Source: Acidobacteriota bacterium
GTDB lineage: Bacteria > Acidobacteriota > Terriglobia > Acidiferrales > UBA7541
Direction: 5' to 3'
Length of the DNA stretch: 64,000 bases
NCBI GenBank assembly: GCA_013289585.1
Contig: JABCZR010000004.1
Location: 62,001 to 126,000, forward strand
How positions within the stretch are numbered: position 1 is the stretch's first letter; each line of letters starts with the position of its first letter. A program made the position numbers and the translations under genes. Positions 35,585-44,361 of the stretch are shown here, one piece after another. The notes below the pieces were generated by a model. It did no database searches. It saw only the letters and a list, made by a program, of their open reading frames with translations, and was not told the DNA's origin.

Positions 35585-37344
35585 AGCTGGCCTCCGGTTT
35601 TTACGGTGTCGTGCGCCGGGGGAGGCAGAATCGGTGGCCGATCCGTGGAGCTCTCTTTTTTCTGCACTTCCAGTTCGGAGGTCAGAATCGCGGGGGAAGC
35701 AGCGGAAACCGGCACGGAGCCGGACTCTGCGCCGCAGTATCCGTTGAACACCTCCGGCGTATCGCCGGTCGCGACGATTTTCGTCAAGGCTGCAAGCGGT
35801 GTGCCGACGATATCCACTCCACGGACCAACTCGTCCGGGCGCCCGTCAGGGAAAACTTTGTAAACCACTAGAGGGAGCACCTGGAAGGCCTGCGGCTGGC
35901 CGCGGCCAGTAAAGGTAAATCCGCCGGCGATGTCGTCGATCAACAAGCCGTAGGGCTTTCCCTGAGCTTTGATGAGTTCGATGAGCTGGACGCGGAGTTC
36001 CGCGTTGGTCACCATTTTGCTGCTGGTAACGATCAGATTGCCTTGACGCGAAACCGGTGTCGCGCCCAATTGGCGTCTTCCGTGGCCGTTCGAATTGGGA
36101 AAGCCCGTCAGCGGGGAGCGCGACATTTCGAAATTCTTGAGCACACCGTGATCCACGAGCACCACGCGCTGCGCCGGAACGCCTTCGTCATCGTACTGGT
36201 AGTAGCCGAGCAGGTCTTGCGAGCCGAGCTTCTTCAGGGTGGTGTCGTCGGTGATGCTGAGGAAGCTGGGCAGGATTTGTTCACCGACTTTTTTGGAGAA
36301 GGTTTGTCCTTCGGTGACGTCCTTTTGACGATGGCCTTCGGCGCGATGGCCGAATACTTCATGAAAAAATACCGCGGCAGCGCGGCCGGTCAACAACGCG
36401 GGGCCAACAATCGGATCGTTGATGGGCGCGGCGACCAGGCCTTCCAGTTCCTTGCGCATGGTGGCTCCCGCGGCGTAGACGGCTTTGTCGTCCGGGGCCT
36501 CGGAAGGATTCACCCAATCAAAGTTGTAGTAGCGGTCGATGTCCATGCCGTCGGGAGCTTTGCCTTGAATGAAAAGCTCGAGACGGTAGCGAATCTGCCC
36601 AAACTGCAATTGCGTGCCTTCGCTGGTGACCTGAAAGGCGTTCTGGGCCTGCGCTGTAAAGGTGACGATGGAGTTGATGATGGCCGGTGATTCGCGGAAG
36701 GCCTTGGTGTAGGCGCGAACTTTCTCTTCCCAGGGTTTACGGTCGACCGAAATGGACGTGAGCGGGCCGATGAAATTGTGGGGTTGTTCACGCGAAAAAT
36801 CCGGGGCGCGGCCTTCCGCAGTTTCGACCTTCACTTCTTTTCCCGTCTTGATCTTGATGAGTGCTTCGGAGGCGGCGCGGTATTGCTTGTCGGTTTCCAG
36901 CCAGATGGCGCGGCGCAGAACTTCGGCGTCATCATCGATGGGTACGGGCGTGCCGGGGCCCCCGCTCTGCATCTGGCGTTCGCCGACTTTATGGGAATTG
37001 TCGAGGTTATAGCTGCCGGTGCGAACCGAAACTTCCAGCCAGCGGTTGCGCGCGGCGTCGCTGCTCAGGAGGGCTCCATTGGAGCCGGAGACGTTCACGC
37101 GTTGGGTATCCGTGATGGTGTAGCTCAGGTAGTAGGCCGGGGGATCCAGCGTGCCCAGGGTTTTCAGGGAGCGTTCGAGCTCCGTTTGCAGCGCCGCGAG
37201 GAGTGGGGAGCGCTTCGCCTGGACATCGGGAGGCGCGGCTTGGGCCAATGGAACGGTGGCCGTGGCCGTGGCGCCCAGGAGAATCAGTGCGAATAGCAGG
37301 GAATTCACGCGACTACGAGTCGAAATGGTCAAAGAGAGCCTCAC
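35581..37344 (-). CDS. Secreted TldD-like metalloprotease
   Basis: A 587-residue TldD/PmbA-family peptidase with the zinc motif FFHEVFGHRAEGH (HExxxH), so likely the active half. Typical downstream segments are FLSITDDTTLKKLGSQDLLG, YYQYDDEGVPAQR and a C-terminal YGLLIDDIAGGFT. It starts with an exported N-terminus (LLFALILLGATATATVPLAQA). The start could be the GTG at 37344 or the TTG 12 bases inside, which has GAGG five bases upstream. It is longer than cytosolic TldD (about 480) because of extra N-terminal sequence. Forms a translationally coupled pair with the inactive-type gene. Confidence 0.87.
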   Translation of the reverse strand: MRLSLTISTRSRVNSLLFALILLGATATATVPLAQAAPPDVQAKRSPLLAALQTELERSLKTLGTLDPPAYYLSYTITDTQRVNVSGSNGALLSSDAARNRWLEVSVRTGSYNLDNSHKVGERQMQSGGPGTPVPIDDDAEVLRRAIWLETDKQYRAASEALIKIKTGKEVKVETAEGRAPDFSREQPHNFIGPLTSISVDRKPWEEKVRAYTKAFRESPAIINSIVTFTAQAQNAFQVTSEGTQLQFGQIRYRLELFIQGKAPDGMDIDRYYNFDWVNPSEAPDDKAVYAAGATMRKELEGLVAAPINDPIVGPALLTGRAAAVFFHEVFGHRAEGHRQKDVTEGQTFSKKVGEQILPSFLSITDDTTLKKLGSQDLLGYYQYDDEGVPAQRVVLVDHGVLKNFEMSRSPLTGFPNSNGHGRRQLGATPVSRQGNLIVTSSKMVTNAELRVQLIELIKAQGKPYGLLIDDIAGGFTFTGRGQPQAFQVLPLVVYKVFPDGRPDELVRGVDIVGTPLAALTKIVATGDTPEVFNGYCGAESGSVPVSAASPAILTSELEVQKKESSTDRPPILPPPAHDTVKTGGQL

Positions 37345-37572
37345 TTGCTATTAGACGGGATAGCGAAACATCCAGTGTACGCTACCGCATTGGGGCATAC
37401 AAACCGCCCGAAAGGCAGGTTCTAGGATTTTACGTAACACTTCTATTGGACGGCTCCGGCGGACGAAGCGTTGCACCAAATCCGCGCCAAGCTTGCGCTG
37501 GGAAACGAACGGCCCTGGCAGCGACGGGAGGCCAGGGCCACGGAAGCGAGTTTTGAGATCGTCTTAAGAAAT

Positions 37573-38382
37573 CTATGGGCACTGTCCCGTTGCCGGATTT
37601 GGCTTGCAGCCGGTCTGCACTGTACGGCCCGGGCGAGTCAGACCGACTCCTAAACCTACGCCGACAGCGGCGCCGACGATTGCGATCGTCCCGAAAACTC
37701 CCAGGTGAGGACCGGCCGGATTGGCGCCCACGGAACTTCCGGCATCGGTATCCTTGGTGGTTGCGACCAGCAGGTCAAGAGGCGCCTGCGCTGGCGGAGT
37801 TGGTCCGGCATTGTCGCCGTTGCGGACGTTGGTCATTTGCCCGGCTTTGACCAGGACACACACGCCTGCCAGATTGCAGACTTTCACCAGGCCCTCGAAC
37901 ACGATCACGTTCATGGTGCTGGTCGAGTTGTCGTAACCGGTGAAGAAATCCGTTCCGACGACACCCGCGACTCCAGCCGGAGTGCGCACTTCGAACTTAC
38001 CGTCGGGCTTGGCGATTTTTTGCGCTTGCGTGCGGAGCTTGCCATAGGTGAGCTCCAGCTCGGTCTGCTGCGCACCGGCATCGTGCTTGACGACCTTCAT
38101 GGAGGATTCCGAGCCCACATTGAGGACCGAGCCATCATCCAGGGCGATTCGCGCGCGGGCGTTCGCCTGGGTGTTGACGAGGTCCTGCCAATCCACGACG
38201 GATTTTGCGGACGCTGACACCGTCTTCGAGCCGCGCGCAATGCTGACCGCTGGAATTACCCGCGAGACTTCTCCGGCGCGCTGTCCGCCAGTTTGGGGCG
38301 CTGCCCAGATGTCCGCAGGGATTGTAAGGAGGAATGAAAGCAAAACGGCCAATACCAGGGCCAAGGGGGACTTTGTGTGCAT
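37573..38382 (-). CDS. FecR-domain secreted protein
   Basis: A 269-residue exported protein with signal MHTKSPLALVLAVLLSFLLT. A FecR-like beta domain (about 75-185) is visible in ARARIALDDGSVLNVGSESS and RTPAGVAGVVGTDFF, followed by a low-complexity Ala/Pro linker and a C-terminal membrane helix (VFGTIAIVGAAVGVGLGVG). FecR proteins often transmit a surface signal to an ECF sigma factor; neither sigma nor TonB receptor is adjacent, so here it may be a structural or sensory surface protein. RBS CTAGGAGAG precedes the ATG. Confidence 0.85.
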   Translation of the reverse strand: MHTKSPLALVLAVLLSFLLTIPADIWAAPQTGGQRAGEVSRVIPAVSIARGSKTVSASAKSVVDWQDLVNTQANARARIALDDGSVLNVGSESSMKVVKHDAGAQQTELELTYGKLRTQAQKIAKPDGKFEVRTPAGVAGVVGTDFFTGYDNSTSTMNVIVFEGLVKVCNLAGVCVLVKAGQMTNVRNGDNAGPTPPAQAPLDLLVATTKDTDAGSSVGANPAGPHLGVFGTIAIVGAAVGVGLGVGLTRPGRTVQTGCKPNPATGQCP

Positions 38383-38530
38383 CGAGGACTCTCCTAGATA
38401 AGTTGCGTTCGCAAACGAAATTGCCTGTATCTATCGTAGTTACTGGAGAGCGCCAAGGCTGTCAATCGCATTCCCGGAGCCTTTTGCCCACTCTCTACAT
38501 GGCGGTGTGAGCACATTGCCGGGTTATCAA

Positions 38531-39301
38531 CTAGCCGGAGTAGTGGAACAGGGCTGCTGCCATATCGTCGTGCTGTTCGCGGCCTTGCGAGAAATCTTGA
38601 ACTGCGGAAAAAATTCTTCCCAATATTTCCGCTGGCGATAAATGGTGCTGATGCCTGCAAAGGTCCTGGAGGCGCTCGAGCCCGAACTGCTCGCCATCCC
38701 GGTCGAACGCGTCTGTAATGCCATCGGTGCAGAAGAGCACGGAATCGCCGGGACTGAGGCGCATGGTCAAAGTTTCGTAGCTGGTGCCTTCGAATAACCC
38801 TGAGGGAATGCCCGCCAGCCCGAGCGAGCGGCAACCATCGGCGCAGAGGTGAAAAGGGCCGGGCATGCCGGCGCTGGCGATACGCAATTCACCGCTACGG
38901 GGATCGAATACCGCGTATTGAATGGCCGCGTGGCGCCGGGGCATGCCGCGGATCATCAGTCGGCGATTGAAAGTGGCAAGAGTATCGCTAGGGGAGGCTC
39001 CGGTCTTGTGCACGCCGCGCAAGGTCCCCACAGCCAATGCGGCGTAGAGCGCGGCTGACAGGCCTTTGCCGGAGACATCGCAGAGATAGAGACCGATGGT
39101 TCCGTCCAGCAGTTCGAAATAGTCCAGAAAATCGCCGCCTACGGCTGAGACCGGCTGGAATTCGTGGGAGATGGTGACAAGCTTCGTGCGCAACGATTCC
39201 GCAGGCAGCATGACGGCCTGGATGGAGCGGGCTTCTTCAAGCTCCTCTTCCCTGAGCTTTTCAATGCCATGCAGCTCGAGCAGTGGCACAGTCCTAATCA
39301 T
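38531..39301 (-). CDS. SpoIIE/RsbU-type PP2C serine phosphatase
   Basis: A 256-residue protein phosphatase, expected to dephosphorylate an anti-sigma-factor antagonist in a partner-switching pathway. Seen: LEEARSIQAVMLP linker, the first metal site SAVGGDFLDYF, CDVSGKGLSAAL, SAGMPGPFHLC, FCTDGITDAFD and the final metal site HDDMAAAL. No sensor or receiver domain precedes it, so regulation must come from another protein. The ATG at 39301 or a TTG 12 bases earlier are both possible starts. No anti-sigma genes are adjacent. Confidence 0.9.
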   Translation of the reverse strand: MIRTVPLLELHGIEKLREEELEEARSIQAVMLPAESLRTKLVTISHEFQPVSAVGGDFLDYFELLDGTIGLYLCDVSGKGLSAALYAALAVGTLRGVHKTGASPSDTLATFNRRLMIRGMPRRHAAIQYAVFDPRSGELRIASAGMPGPFHLCADGCRSLGLAGIPSGLFEGTSYETLTMRLSPGDSVLFCTDGITDAFDRDGEQFGLERLQDLCRHQHHLSPAEILGRIFSAVQDFSQGREQHDDMAAALFHYSG

Positions 39302-39466
39302 TTGCCTGTCCAAGGGGGACGATTCACCGGGAAGGGGGATTCGGCGGTACTTCGGAGTCTAGCAGAGCGGTTCGCAGGTGCAGGGAAAAAGAGCGGGGGT
39401 TGTTTCCTTATACACTTTTAATCAGCTTTGCTTGCGAGTGGCGCGGCTGGAGGCCAGAATTGAATC

Positions 39467-39856
39467 ATGAAATCGCTTATTGGAATTCTGGTTGCAGCCG
39501 CGCTATTTTTTGTTATCTACCGCGCTTATTTGAAGAAGATGCCGACCACGGATGAAGGTACGGCGCCGACCCAGGCGATCAGCCTGACCGGCGTGCGCAG
39601 CGACCTGCTGCAGATCGCGCAAGCGGAACGCGGGTATGTAGCCACGAACGGGCATTGCGGCACGCTCGACGAACTCCTTTCCAGTAACACCATTTCGATG
39701 GCCCGCAGCGAACGCGACGGATATTCTTATTCGCTGGAGTGCTCCGGAGGCGAGTTCACCGTCACCGCGCACCACTCTCCCGCCCCGGCAGGGTCTCCTA
39801 TCCGCTATCCCAACCTGGCGATCGACTCCAGCATGCAAGTTCACGAAGTCAACTAA
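39467..39856 (+). CDS. Small membrane-anchored protein, pseudopilin-like C-terminal domain
   Basis: A 129-residue protein with an N-terminal membrane helix (LIGILVAAALFFVIYRAYL) and a periplasmic domain with two cysteines (GHCGTLDELL and SLECSGGEF). DLLQIAQAERGYVATNG resembles the alpha-beta region after the spine of type IV pilins or pseudopilins, but there is no prepilin peptidase site (GF-type cleavage). Function unknown. It stands alone on the plus strand between the phosphatase gene and a small membrane protein. Confidence 0.7.
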   Translation: MKSLIGILVAAALFFVIYRAYLKKMPTTDEGTAPTQAISLTGVRSDLLQIAQAERGYVATNGHCGTLDELLSSNTISMARSERDGYSYSLECSGGEFTVTAHHSPAPAGSPIRYPNLAIDSSMQVHEVN

Positions 39857-40012
39857 CCATTGGCCCGGGAAGCAGCCTGGGTGACCAAGGCGAGGCGGAA
39901 TTCCGTCTAAATTTCGGGAACTTTCTGCCTACGCCCACCGTACTTCCTAATGAAAGCGGTTCCCACGACAAACGGCGTCTCACTGGCGCATTTATGAGAG
40001 AAGGAGCACACC

Positions 40013-40369
40013 ATGGGCGGAGAATTGATTGGATTGGTGGCGGTGATTCTGGGGATGGGCGTTCCCCTTGGCGCGCTGTATACCTATTACCGGGTGCGCA
40101 GGCTTCGCAGCGAAGAGCGGCTGGCGGCGATAGCGCGGGGAGTGGAAATTCCGATGGAGCCTGAGCTGAACCAGGCGGGGCGTTCCCGGCGCGCGGGCAT
40201 TTTGCTAGTCAGCGGAGCGCTCGGTTACATTCTTACTTTCGGGCTAATCGCGCAGCTCCAGGCGGATCGTGATCTCTGGACGGTGGCGGCGTTTGGCATT
40301 ATTCCGCTGGCTGTGGGAATCGGATATTTCCTGGATTGGTCCATGATCCGGCGAGACGTCCGGACGTAG
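40013..40369 (+). CDS. Small membrane protein (DUF6249-like)
   Basis: A 118-residue protein with an N-terminal helix (IGLVAVILGMGVPLGALYTYY), a charged linker (RRLRSEERLAAIARGVEIP) and two C-terminal helices. The linker with ARGVEIP is typical of DUF6249 proteins, which often neighbour ECF sigma genes. No sigma factor is near. GAGAAGGAG is correctly spaced from the ATG. A terminator follows directly. Confidence 0.75.
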   Translation: MGGELIGLVAVILGMGVPLGALYTYYRVRRLRSEERLAAIARGVEIPMEPELNQAGRSRRAGILLVSGALGYILTFGLIAQLQADRDLWTVAAFGIIPLAVGIGYFLDWSMIRRDVRT

Positions 40370-40393
40370 CGCCAAGTCCTTTCCTTTAAGACA

Positions 40394-40439
40394 AAGGCGG
40401 GTTCTCTCTTCTCGTCTGTCGAGGGAGGGGGCCCGCCTT
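40394..40439. terminator. Hairpin terminator between convergent genes
   Basis: AAGGCGGG (40394-40401) pairs with CCCGCCTT (40432-40439), with further pairing inside the loop; a CTGATTTATTTT tract follows on the plus strand. It can serve both the small membrane protein gene and the tautomerase gene. Confidence 0.7.
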
Positions 40440-40465
40440 CCTGATTTATTTTGCGCTGTGACGGC

Positions 40466-40663
40466 TTATGACGTCCGTTTCTGATCCACGACCAGCACTC
40501 CCGCTTCAGCGTAGTTCGTTGCCGGGACATCGTGAAACGAAACGTGGATGTTTTCGCGCTTTGCTTTGCCATCTTCGATGAGTACGGAGGTGACGCGCTC
40601 GGCGATCTTGCGTTTTTGCTCTGGCGTGCGTCCCTCGACCCACGTGATTTGGACATGCGGCAT
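40466..40663 (-). CDS. 4-oxalocrotonate tautomerase family protein
   Basis: A 65-residue tautomerase. After removal of Met the N-terminal proline (MPHVQITWVEGRTPEQK) is the catalytic base; Arg residues lie at RTPEQKRKIAERV. GGGAGG stands six bases before the ATG at 40663, which fixes the start: an upstream frame extension would bury the Pro. Members isomerise 2-hydroxymuconate-type substrates or dehalogenate small acids. No aromatic degradation genes are nearby, so the substrate is unknown. Confidence 0.9.
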   Translation of the reverse strand: MPHVQITWVEGRTPEQKRKIAERVTSVLIEDGKAKRENIHVSFHDVPATNYAEAGVLVVDQKRTS

Positions 40664-40778
40664 GGTTTTCCTCCCTAGCTTCGCGCTCGAATCGTATTTC
40701 GCTGAAAACGCTGGCATTCTATCCGTCGGGAGAGCTTCCCGCAAAGCTCGCGGCGCGCTGTGCTAGAATTACCTACCC

Positions 40779-41555
40779 ATGCATCCGGCGATTCCTCACC
40801 TGATTGAGCTGCAGCGCATCGACCACCAGATTGCCGTTTTGCGCGCAGATCTCGAGGCTTTTCCGAAGCGTGTTATGGATGCCGATGCCAAACTGACGGT
40901 CGCGCGCGGGGAACTTGCCGCCGCGAAAACGACCCACACGGAAGGCGCGGCGGAACGCAAGAAACTTGAGTTTGACGTCCAACAGTGGAAAGACCGCGCT
41001 CGAAAGTACCGCGATCAGAGCGGGGCGGTAAAAACCAACGAGTCCTTCAAAGCATTGCAGCATGAAATCGCCACCGCCGAAGCGGAAGTGGCCAAAGCGG
41101 AAGACCGCCAGCTCGAAGTCATGATGGCTGGCGAAGACCTGGAGCGGCGAGTGAAATTGGCCGAAGGCCGGTTAAAGGAAGCCGAGCAAGCGGTGGCCGC
41201 TGAACGAAAAGTGATTCACGCGCAAGCGGCGGAGAAGAAAAAGCAGCTCGAAACGGTTCTCGCCGAACGCGAGCGCATCATCGCACCGGTGCCGGAGGAT
41301 TTGCGAGAGCTTTACGCGCGCATAGCCAAGCGCCATAACGGAACGGCCATGGCCGAAGCGCGCGATGGGCAATGCCGCGGGTGTGGCATGCGCGTGCTGC
41401 CGCATATTCTTCAGGAACTGCGCACGGAGACGAATGAAGAAGTTTTTCGCTGCGAGAGCTGCGGATTGATCCAGTATTCATTGGAACCGATTCCCGTGGC
41501 GAATCCCGCCGGCGGGTCTCCGAACACATCCTCGACAGCCGCAGCAAATTCCTGA
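40779..41555 (+). CDS. Coiled-coil protein with C4 zinc ribbon (CdsZ/DUF164-like)
   Basis: A 258-residue protein. Residues 10-170 are a long antiparallel coiled coil (LIELQRIDHQIAVLRADLEA, AEAEVAKAEDRQLEV), then a zinc ribbon with GQCRGCGMRVLPHILQEL and FRCESCGLIQ (four Cys). This family is usually next to an RNase HI-like gene, as here, with the stop and next ATG overlapping (TGATG). A role in nucleic-acid handling or regulation is suggested by the pairing, but the activity is unknown. Confidence 0.9.
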   Translation: MHPAIPHLIELQRIDHQIAVLRADLEAFPKRVMDADAKLTVARGELAAAKTTHTEGAAERKKLEFDVQQWKDRARKYRDQSGAVKTNESFKALQHEIATAEAEVAKAEDRQLEVMMAGEDLERRVKLAEGRLKEAEQAVAAERKVIHAQAAEKKKQLETVLAERERIIAPVPEDLRELYARIAKRHNGTAMAEARDGQCRGCGMRVLPHILQELRTETNEEVFRCESCGLIQYSLEPIPVANPAGGSPNTSSTAAANS

Positions 41556-42229
41556 TGCCACCACGCAAACCTACAACACGGGGCAAAGGCCTGTTTCCCG
41601 AGACGCCGGCGGAGCCGAAACCGGCCGGCGCTGCGTTCCGCGTGAATATTGACGGCGGCTCGCGCGGCAATCCGGGCCCGGCGGCTTATGGGGTGGTCAT
41701 TCGCGATGGGAGCGGCGAACTGGTCGCTACGCTGAAAAAGTATATCGGCCGGTTTTCCAACAATGTTGCGGAGTATTACGGGCTGATCGCGGCACTCGAT
41801 TATGCGCAGGAGCACAAGATGCGCGCGCTGCGCGTGGAGAGCGATTCGGAACTCCTGGTGAAGCAGATGCGCGGGCAGTACAAAGTGAAAAGCCCGGATC
41901 TACAGCCGCTATTCGAGCGCGCCAAGAAAATGTCGCTGGGATTCGAATCGTTCCGCATCGATCACGTCTATCGTGAACAGAACCGCGAAGCGGATGCGCT
42001 TGCCAACGAAGCGCTGGACGCTTCGGAGGGCGTTACCCCACGCGCGCCTGCGGCGAAGAAGGCCGAAGCCCCAGTCGCGAAAATTGAGCCCGCCAGCGGG
42101 AAGCCGGAACCGCGCAAGGTCCAGGCGCGTTTTCGCAGCGGAGTACTTTATCTTCTGGAAGATGTCGAATTGCCGGACGGCATGGTGGTGGATGTTTCCA
42201 TTCACCTGCGTCCGAAGCCCGTGGCCTGA
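41555..42229 (+). CDS. RNase HI-family protein with C-terminal extension
   Basis: A 224-residue RNase H-fold protein that would cut RNA in RNA-DNA hybrids. The four acidic residues are seen in NIDGGSRGNPG, NVAEYYGLIAAL, RVESDSELL and NREADALANEA. Residues after about 150 are a Pro/Ala-rich linker and a short beta-rich tail (FRSGVLYLLEDVELPDG) not found in E. coli RNase HI. Coupled to the zinc-ribbon gene by an overlapping stop and start. Confidence 0.92.
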   Translation: MPPRKPTTRGKGLFPETPAEPKPAGAAFRVNIDGGSRGNPGPAAYGVVIRDGSGELVATLKKYIGRFSNNVAEYYGLIAALDYAQEHKMRALRVESDSELLVKQMRGQYKVKSPDLQPLFERAKKMSLGFESFRIDHVYREQNREADALANEALDASEGVTPRAPAAKKAEAPVAKIEPASGKPEPRKVQARFRSGVLYLLEDVELPDGMVVDVSIHLRPKPVA

Positions 42230-42241
42230 GCCGGGTCCTGA

Positions 42242-43276
42242 TTATTTCAAGGAATAGGAACGGTAGAGAGTATCGCGCTGGGCAGGGATGAAGCCAGCGT
42301 CGGAGATGATGCGGCGGAGTTCGCCTTCGTTGGTGCGATTTCTTACGCCGGCGGCGAAGACGACATTTTCTTCGATGAGGATGCTGCCGACGTCGTCGGC
42401 GCCAAACTGCAGCCCGACCTGGCAGACCTTGATTCCCGGGGTGAGCCAGCTTGACTGGATATGGTCGAAATTGTCGAGATAGAGGCGGCTGACGGCGAGC
42501 GTCTTCAAATAATCCACCGCGGTGGTTTCCTGGATCTTCTTGCCAAGCGCGGTATTTTCCGCGGCGAAAACCCACGGAATGAAGGCCGTGAATCCTCCGG
42601 TGTCTTCCTGAATTCGGCGGATCCTCTCCAGGTGATTCACACGATGGCGCAGCTCTTCACCACAGCCGAACATCATGGTGGCGGTGGTGCGCAGACCGAG
42701 CGAATGCGCCACGCGGTGCATTTCTTCCCAGTCGTCGCTGGTGCACTTCAGCCGCGCAATCTTCGCTCGAACTTCATCGTCTAGAATCTCGGCGCCTCCG
42801 CCGGGAATGGATTGCAGCCCGGCGTCCATCAGTCGCTGGATGGTTTCACGGATGCTGATTTCGCTTACTTCCGCGATACACAGAATTTCCGGCGCGGAAA
42901 AACAGTGCAGATGAACCTGCGGGTAACGCCCCTTCAGAGATCGCAACAAATTTTCGTAGTAGCCGATCTGCAAGTCGGGATGCAGGCCGCCCTGGAGGAG
43001 GATTCCGGTCCCGCCGAGGGCGAGCATTTCGTCGATTTTCTGGTAGATCTGTTCAAACGAGAGAATGTAGCCGTCTTTCGAACCGAGCGGAGCGTAGAAC
43101 GCGCAGAAGGAGCAGTATTCGGTGCAGAAATTCGTGTAGTTGATGTTGCGGTCGATTTGATAGGTGACGACGCGCGGGTCGTTTTTCTTCAGGCGCATTT
43201 GATGCGCAGCCATTCCGATGCCCACCAGGTCATCGGATTCGAGCATTTCCAGAGCTTCTTGTTTTGTCAGTCCCAC
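42242..43276 (-). CDS. mqnC: Cyclic dehypoxanthinyl futalosine synthase
   Basis: Radical SAM enzyme (344 residues) of the futalosine route to menaquinone, which cyclises dehypoxanthine futalosine. The 4Fe-4S motif is CTEYCSFCAFY (CxxxCxxC). Other typical parts: LGGTGILLQGGLHPDL, QSIPGGGAEIL, TTATMMFG and GADDVGSILIEENV. GTG start with AAGGA upstream. It lies 87 bases downstream of mqnA on the same strand. mqnB, mqnD and mqnE are not here. Confidence 0.96.
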   Translation of the reverse strand: MGLTKQEALEMLESDDLVGIGMAAHQMRLKKNDPRVVTYQIDRNINYTNFCTEYCSFCAFYAPLGSKDGYILSFEQIYQKIDEMLALGGTGILLQGGLHPDLQIGYYENLLRSLKGRYPQVHLHCFSAPEILCIAEVSEISIRETIQRLMDAGLQSIPGGGAEILDDEVRAKIARLKCTSDDWEEMHRVAHSLGLRTTATMMFGCGEELRHRVNHLERIRRIQEDTGGFTAFIPWVFAAENTALGKKIQETTAVDYLKTLAVSRLYLDNFDHIQSSWLTPGIKVCQVGLQFGADDVGSILIEENVVFAAGVRNRTNEGELRRIISDAGFIPAQRDTLYRSYSLK

Positions 43277-43363
43277 CGTGGTTCCTTTTGAAGTGCGCTA
43301 CTTCATTCTAACGAATAATCCGGCCGAACTCGAAACTGCACGGACAAGGCTAAAACCACGCGC

Positions 43364-44260
43364 CTACAACTTCAGCGGCACAGCTTTCGTGTCGGCCCAG
43401 GCGATTGGCTTTGCGCGCGGGATCAGGCCGAGCTTCGCAGCATGCTGATAATACAAGTCCAGTCCGCGGAGATTTTCGGCGTCGAGAGAGAAGTCAATGT
43501 TGCGGCGGAGGTAGGATTCGAGGGCAGGCACGGGCAATTCCAGTTCGCGCGCGGCGTCCAAGCAGATTTCCGGGATGCGTGACAATCCAAAGTCGCGCGA
43601 GGCGATGAAATCGGCAGTCATTTCCGGAGTGGCCGCGTCCCGCTGGGCGGCCCAGACTGCGAGGACCGCGGGCAACCCTGTTAGAATTCGCCATTCGCTT
43701 ACCACGTCATAGACGTAGAGGAGTTCCGAGCTGGTGATTCCGAGCGCGGCCCCCAGGCAGATGGTTTGTCCTCCGGCCCCGGGCCGGCCGTCTTTTTCGA
43801 TGGCGAGGGAAATCCATAGGGCGGGATCACCGATGAGCAGTGCGGCGTCCGCTCGCTTCAGCATTTCAGCCAGATCGGGGGCAGCTTCAAAGAATTTCGG
43901 GGCGATCTTCCATTTCTCAGCGCACAGGATGCGCGTGAGCGCTTGCGTGCTGCGTGAACTGCGATCCAGCGCGAGGCTCGTCACCTCTCCGATGGGTGTC
44001 TTGGAGACGAGAAGCAAGCTGCGAACGCGCTTTTTTGAGGCGATGGCCATGTCCGGCAAAATCATCAGGTCGTCGATGCGCTGGTATTCGATGGCCGGGA
44101 TGATGGCGACGTCCGCACGGCCGGCGCGCAAATCCTCGGCGCACTGGGAGGGGATGGTGAAGGACAAATCGTATTTTCCGCTGAGCGGGCCGTGCGTGAA
44201 GCCCCGAACGAGCGGCGCGGTGTTCAGGTATTGAACGATGGAGATGCGAAGTTTGGTCAC
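43364..44260 (-). CDS. mqnA: Chorismate dehydratase
   Basis: MqnA (298 residues) dehydrates chorismate to 3-enolpyruvoylbenzoate, the first futalosine-pathway step. It has the periplasmic-binding-like fold with family signature VQYLNTAPLVRGF, VAIIPAIEYQRIDDL and ADAALLIGDPALW. GTG start. Just upstream of mqnC on the same strand, so the two are probably one operon making menaquinone, the likely sole respiratory quinone of this organism. Confidence 0.95.
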   Translation of the reverse strand: MTKLRISIVQYLNTAPLVRGFTHGPLSGKYDLSFTIPSQCAEDLRAGRADVAIIPAIEYQRIDDLMILPDMAIASKKRVRSLLLVSKTPIGEVTSLALDRSSRSTQALTRILCAEKWKIAPKFFEAAPDLAEMLKRADAALLIGDPALWISLAIEKDGRPGAGGQTICLGAALGITSSELLYVYDVVSEWRILTGLPAVLAVWAAQRDAATPEMTADFIASRDFGLSRIPEICLDAARELELPVPALESYLRRNIDFSLDAENLRGLDLYYQHAAKLGLIPRAKPIAWADTKAVPLKL

Positions 44261-44361
44261 GATTCGGCTGCTCGCGGAAGGTTCAGTATAGCAGAGAGGA
44301 ATTTCTTCTGCGGTAGCCGTATATGAGGTAAAACCGTTCGATACCTTTGGAGGATTTGAAA

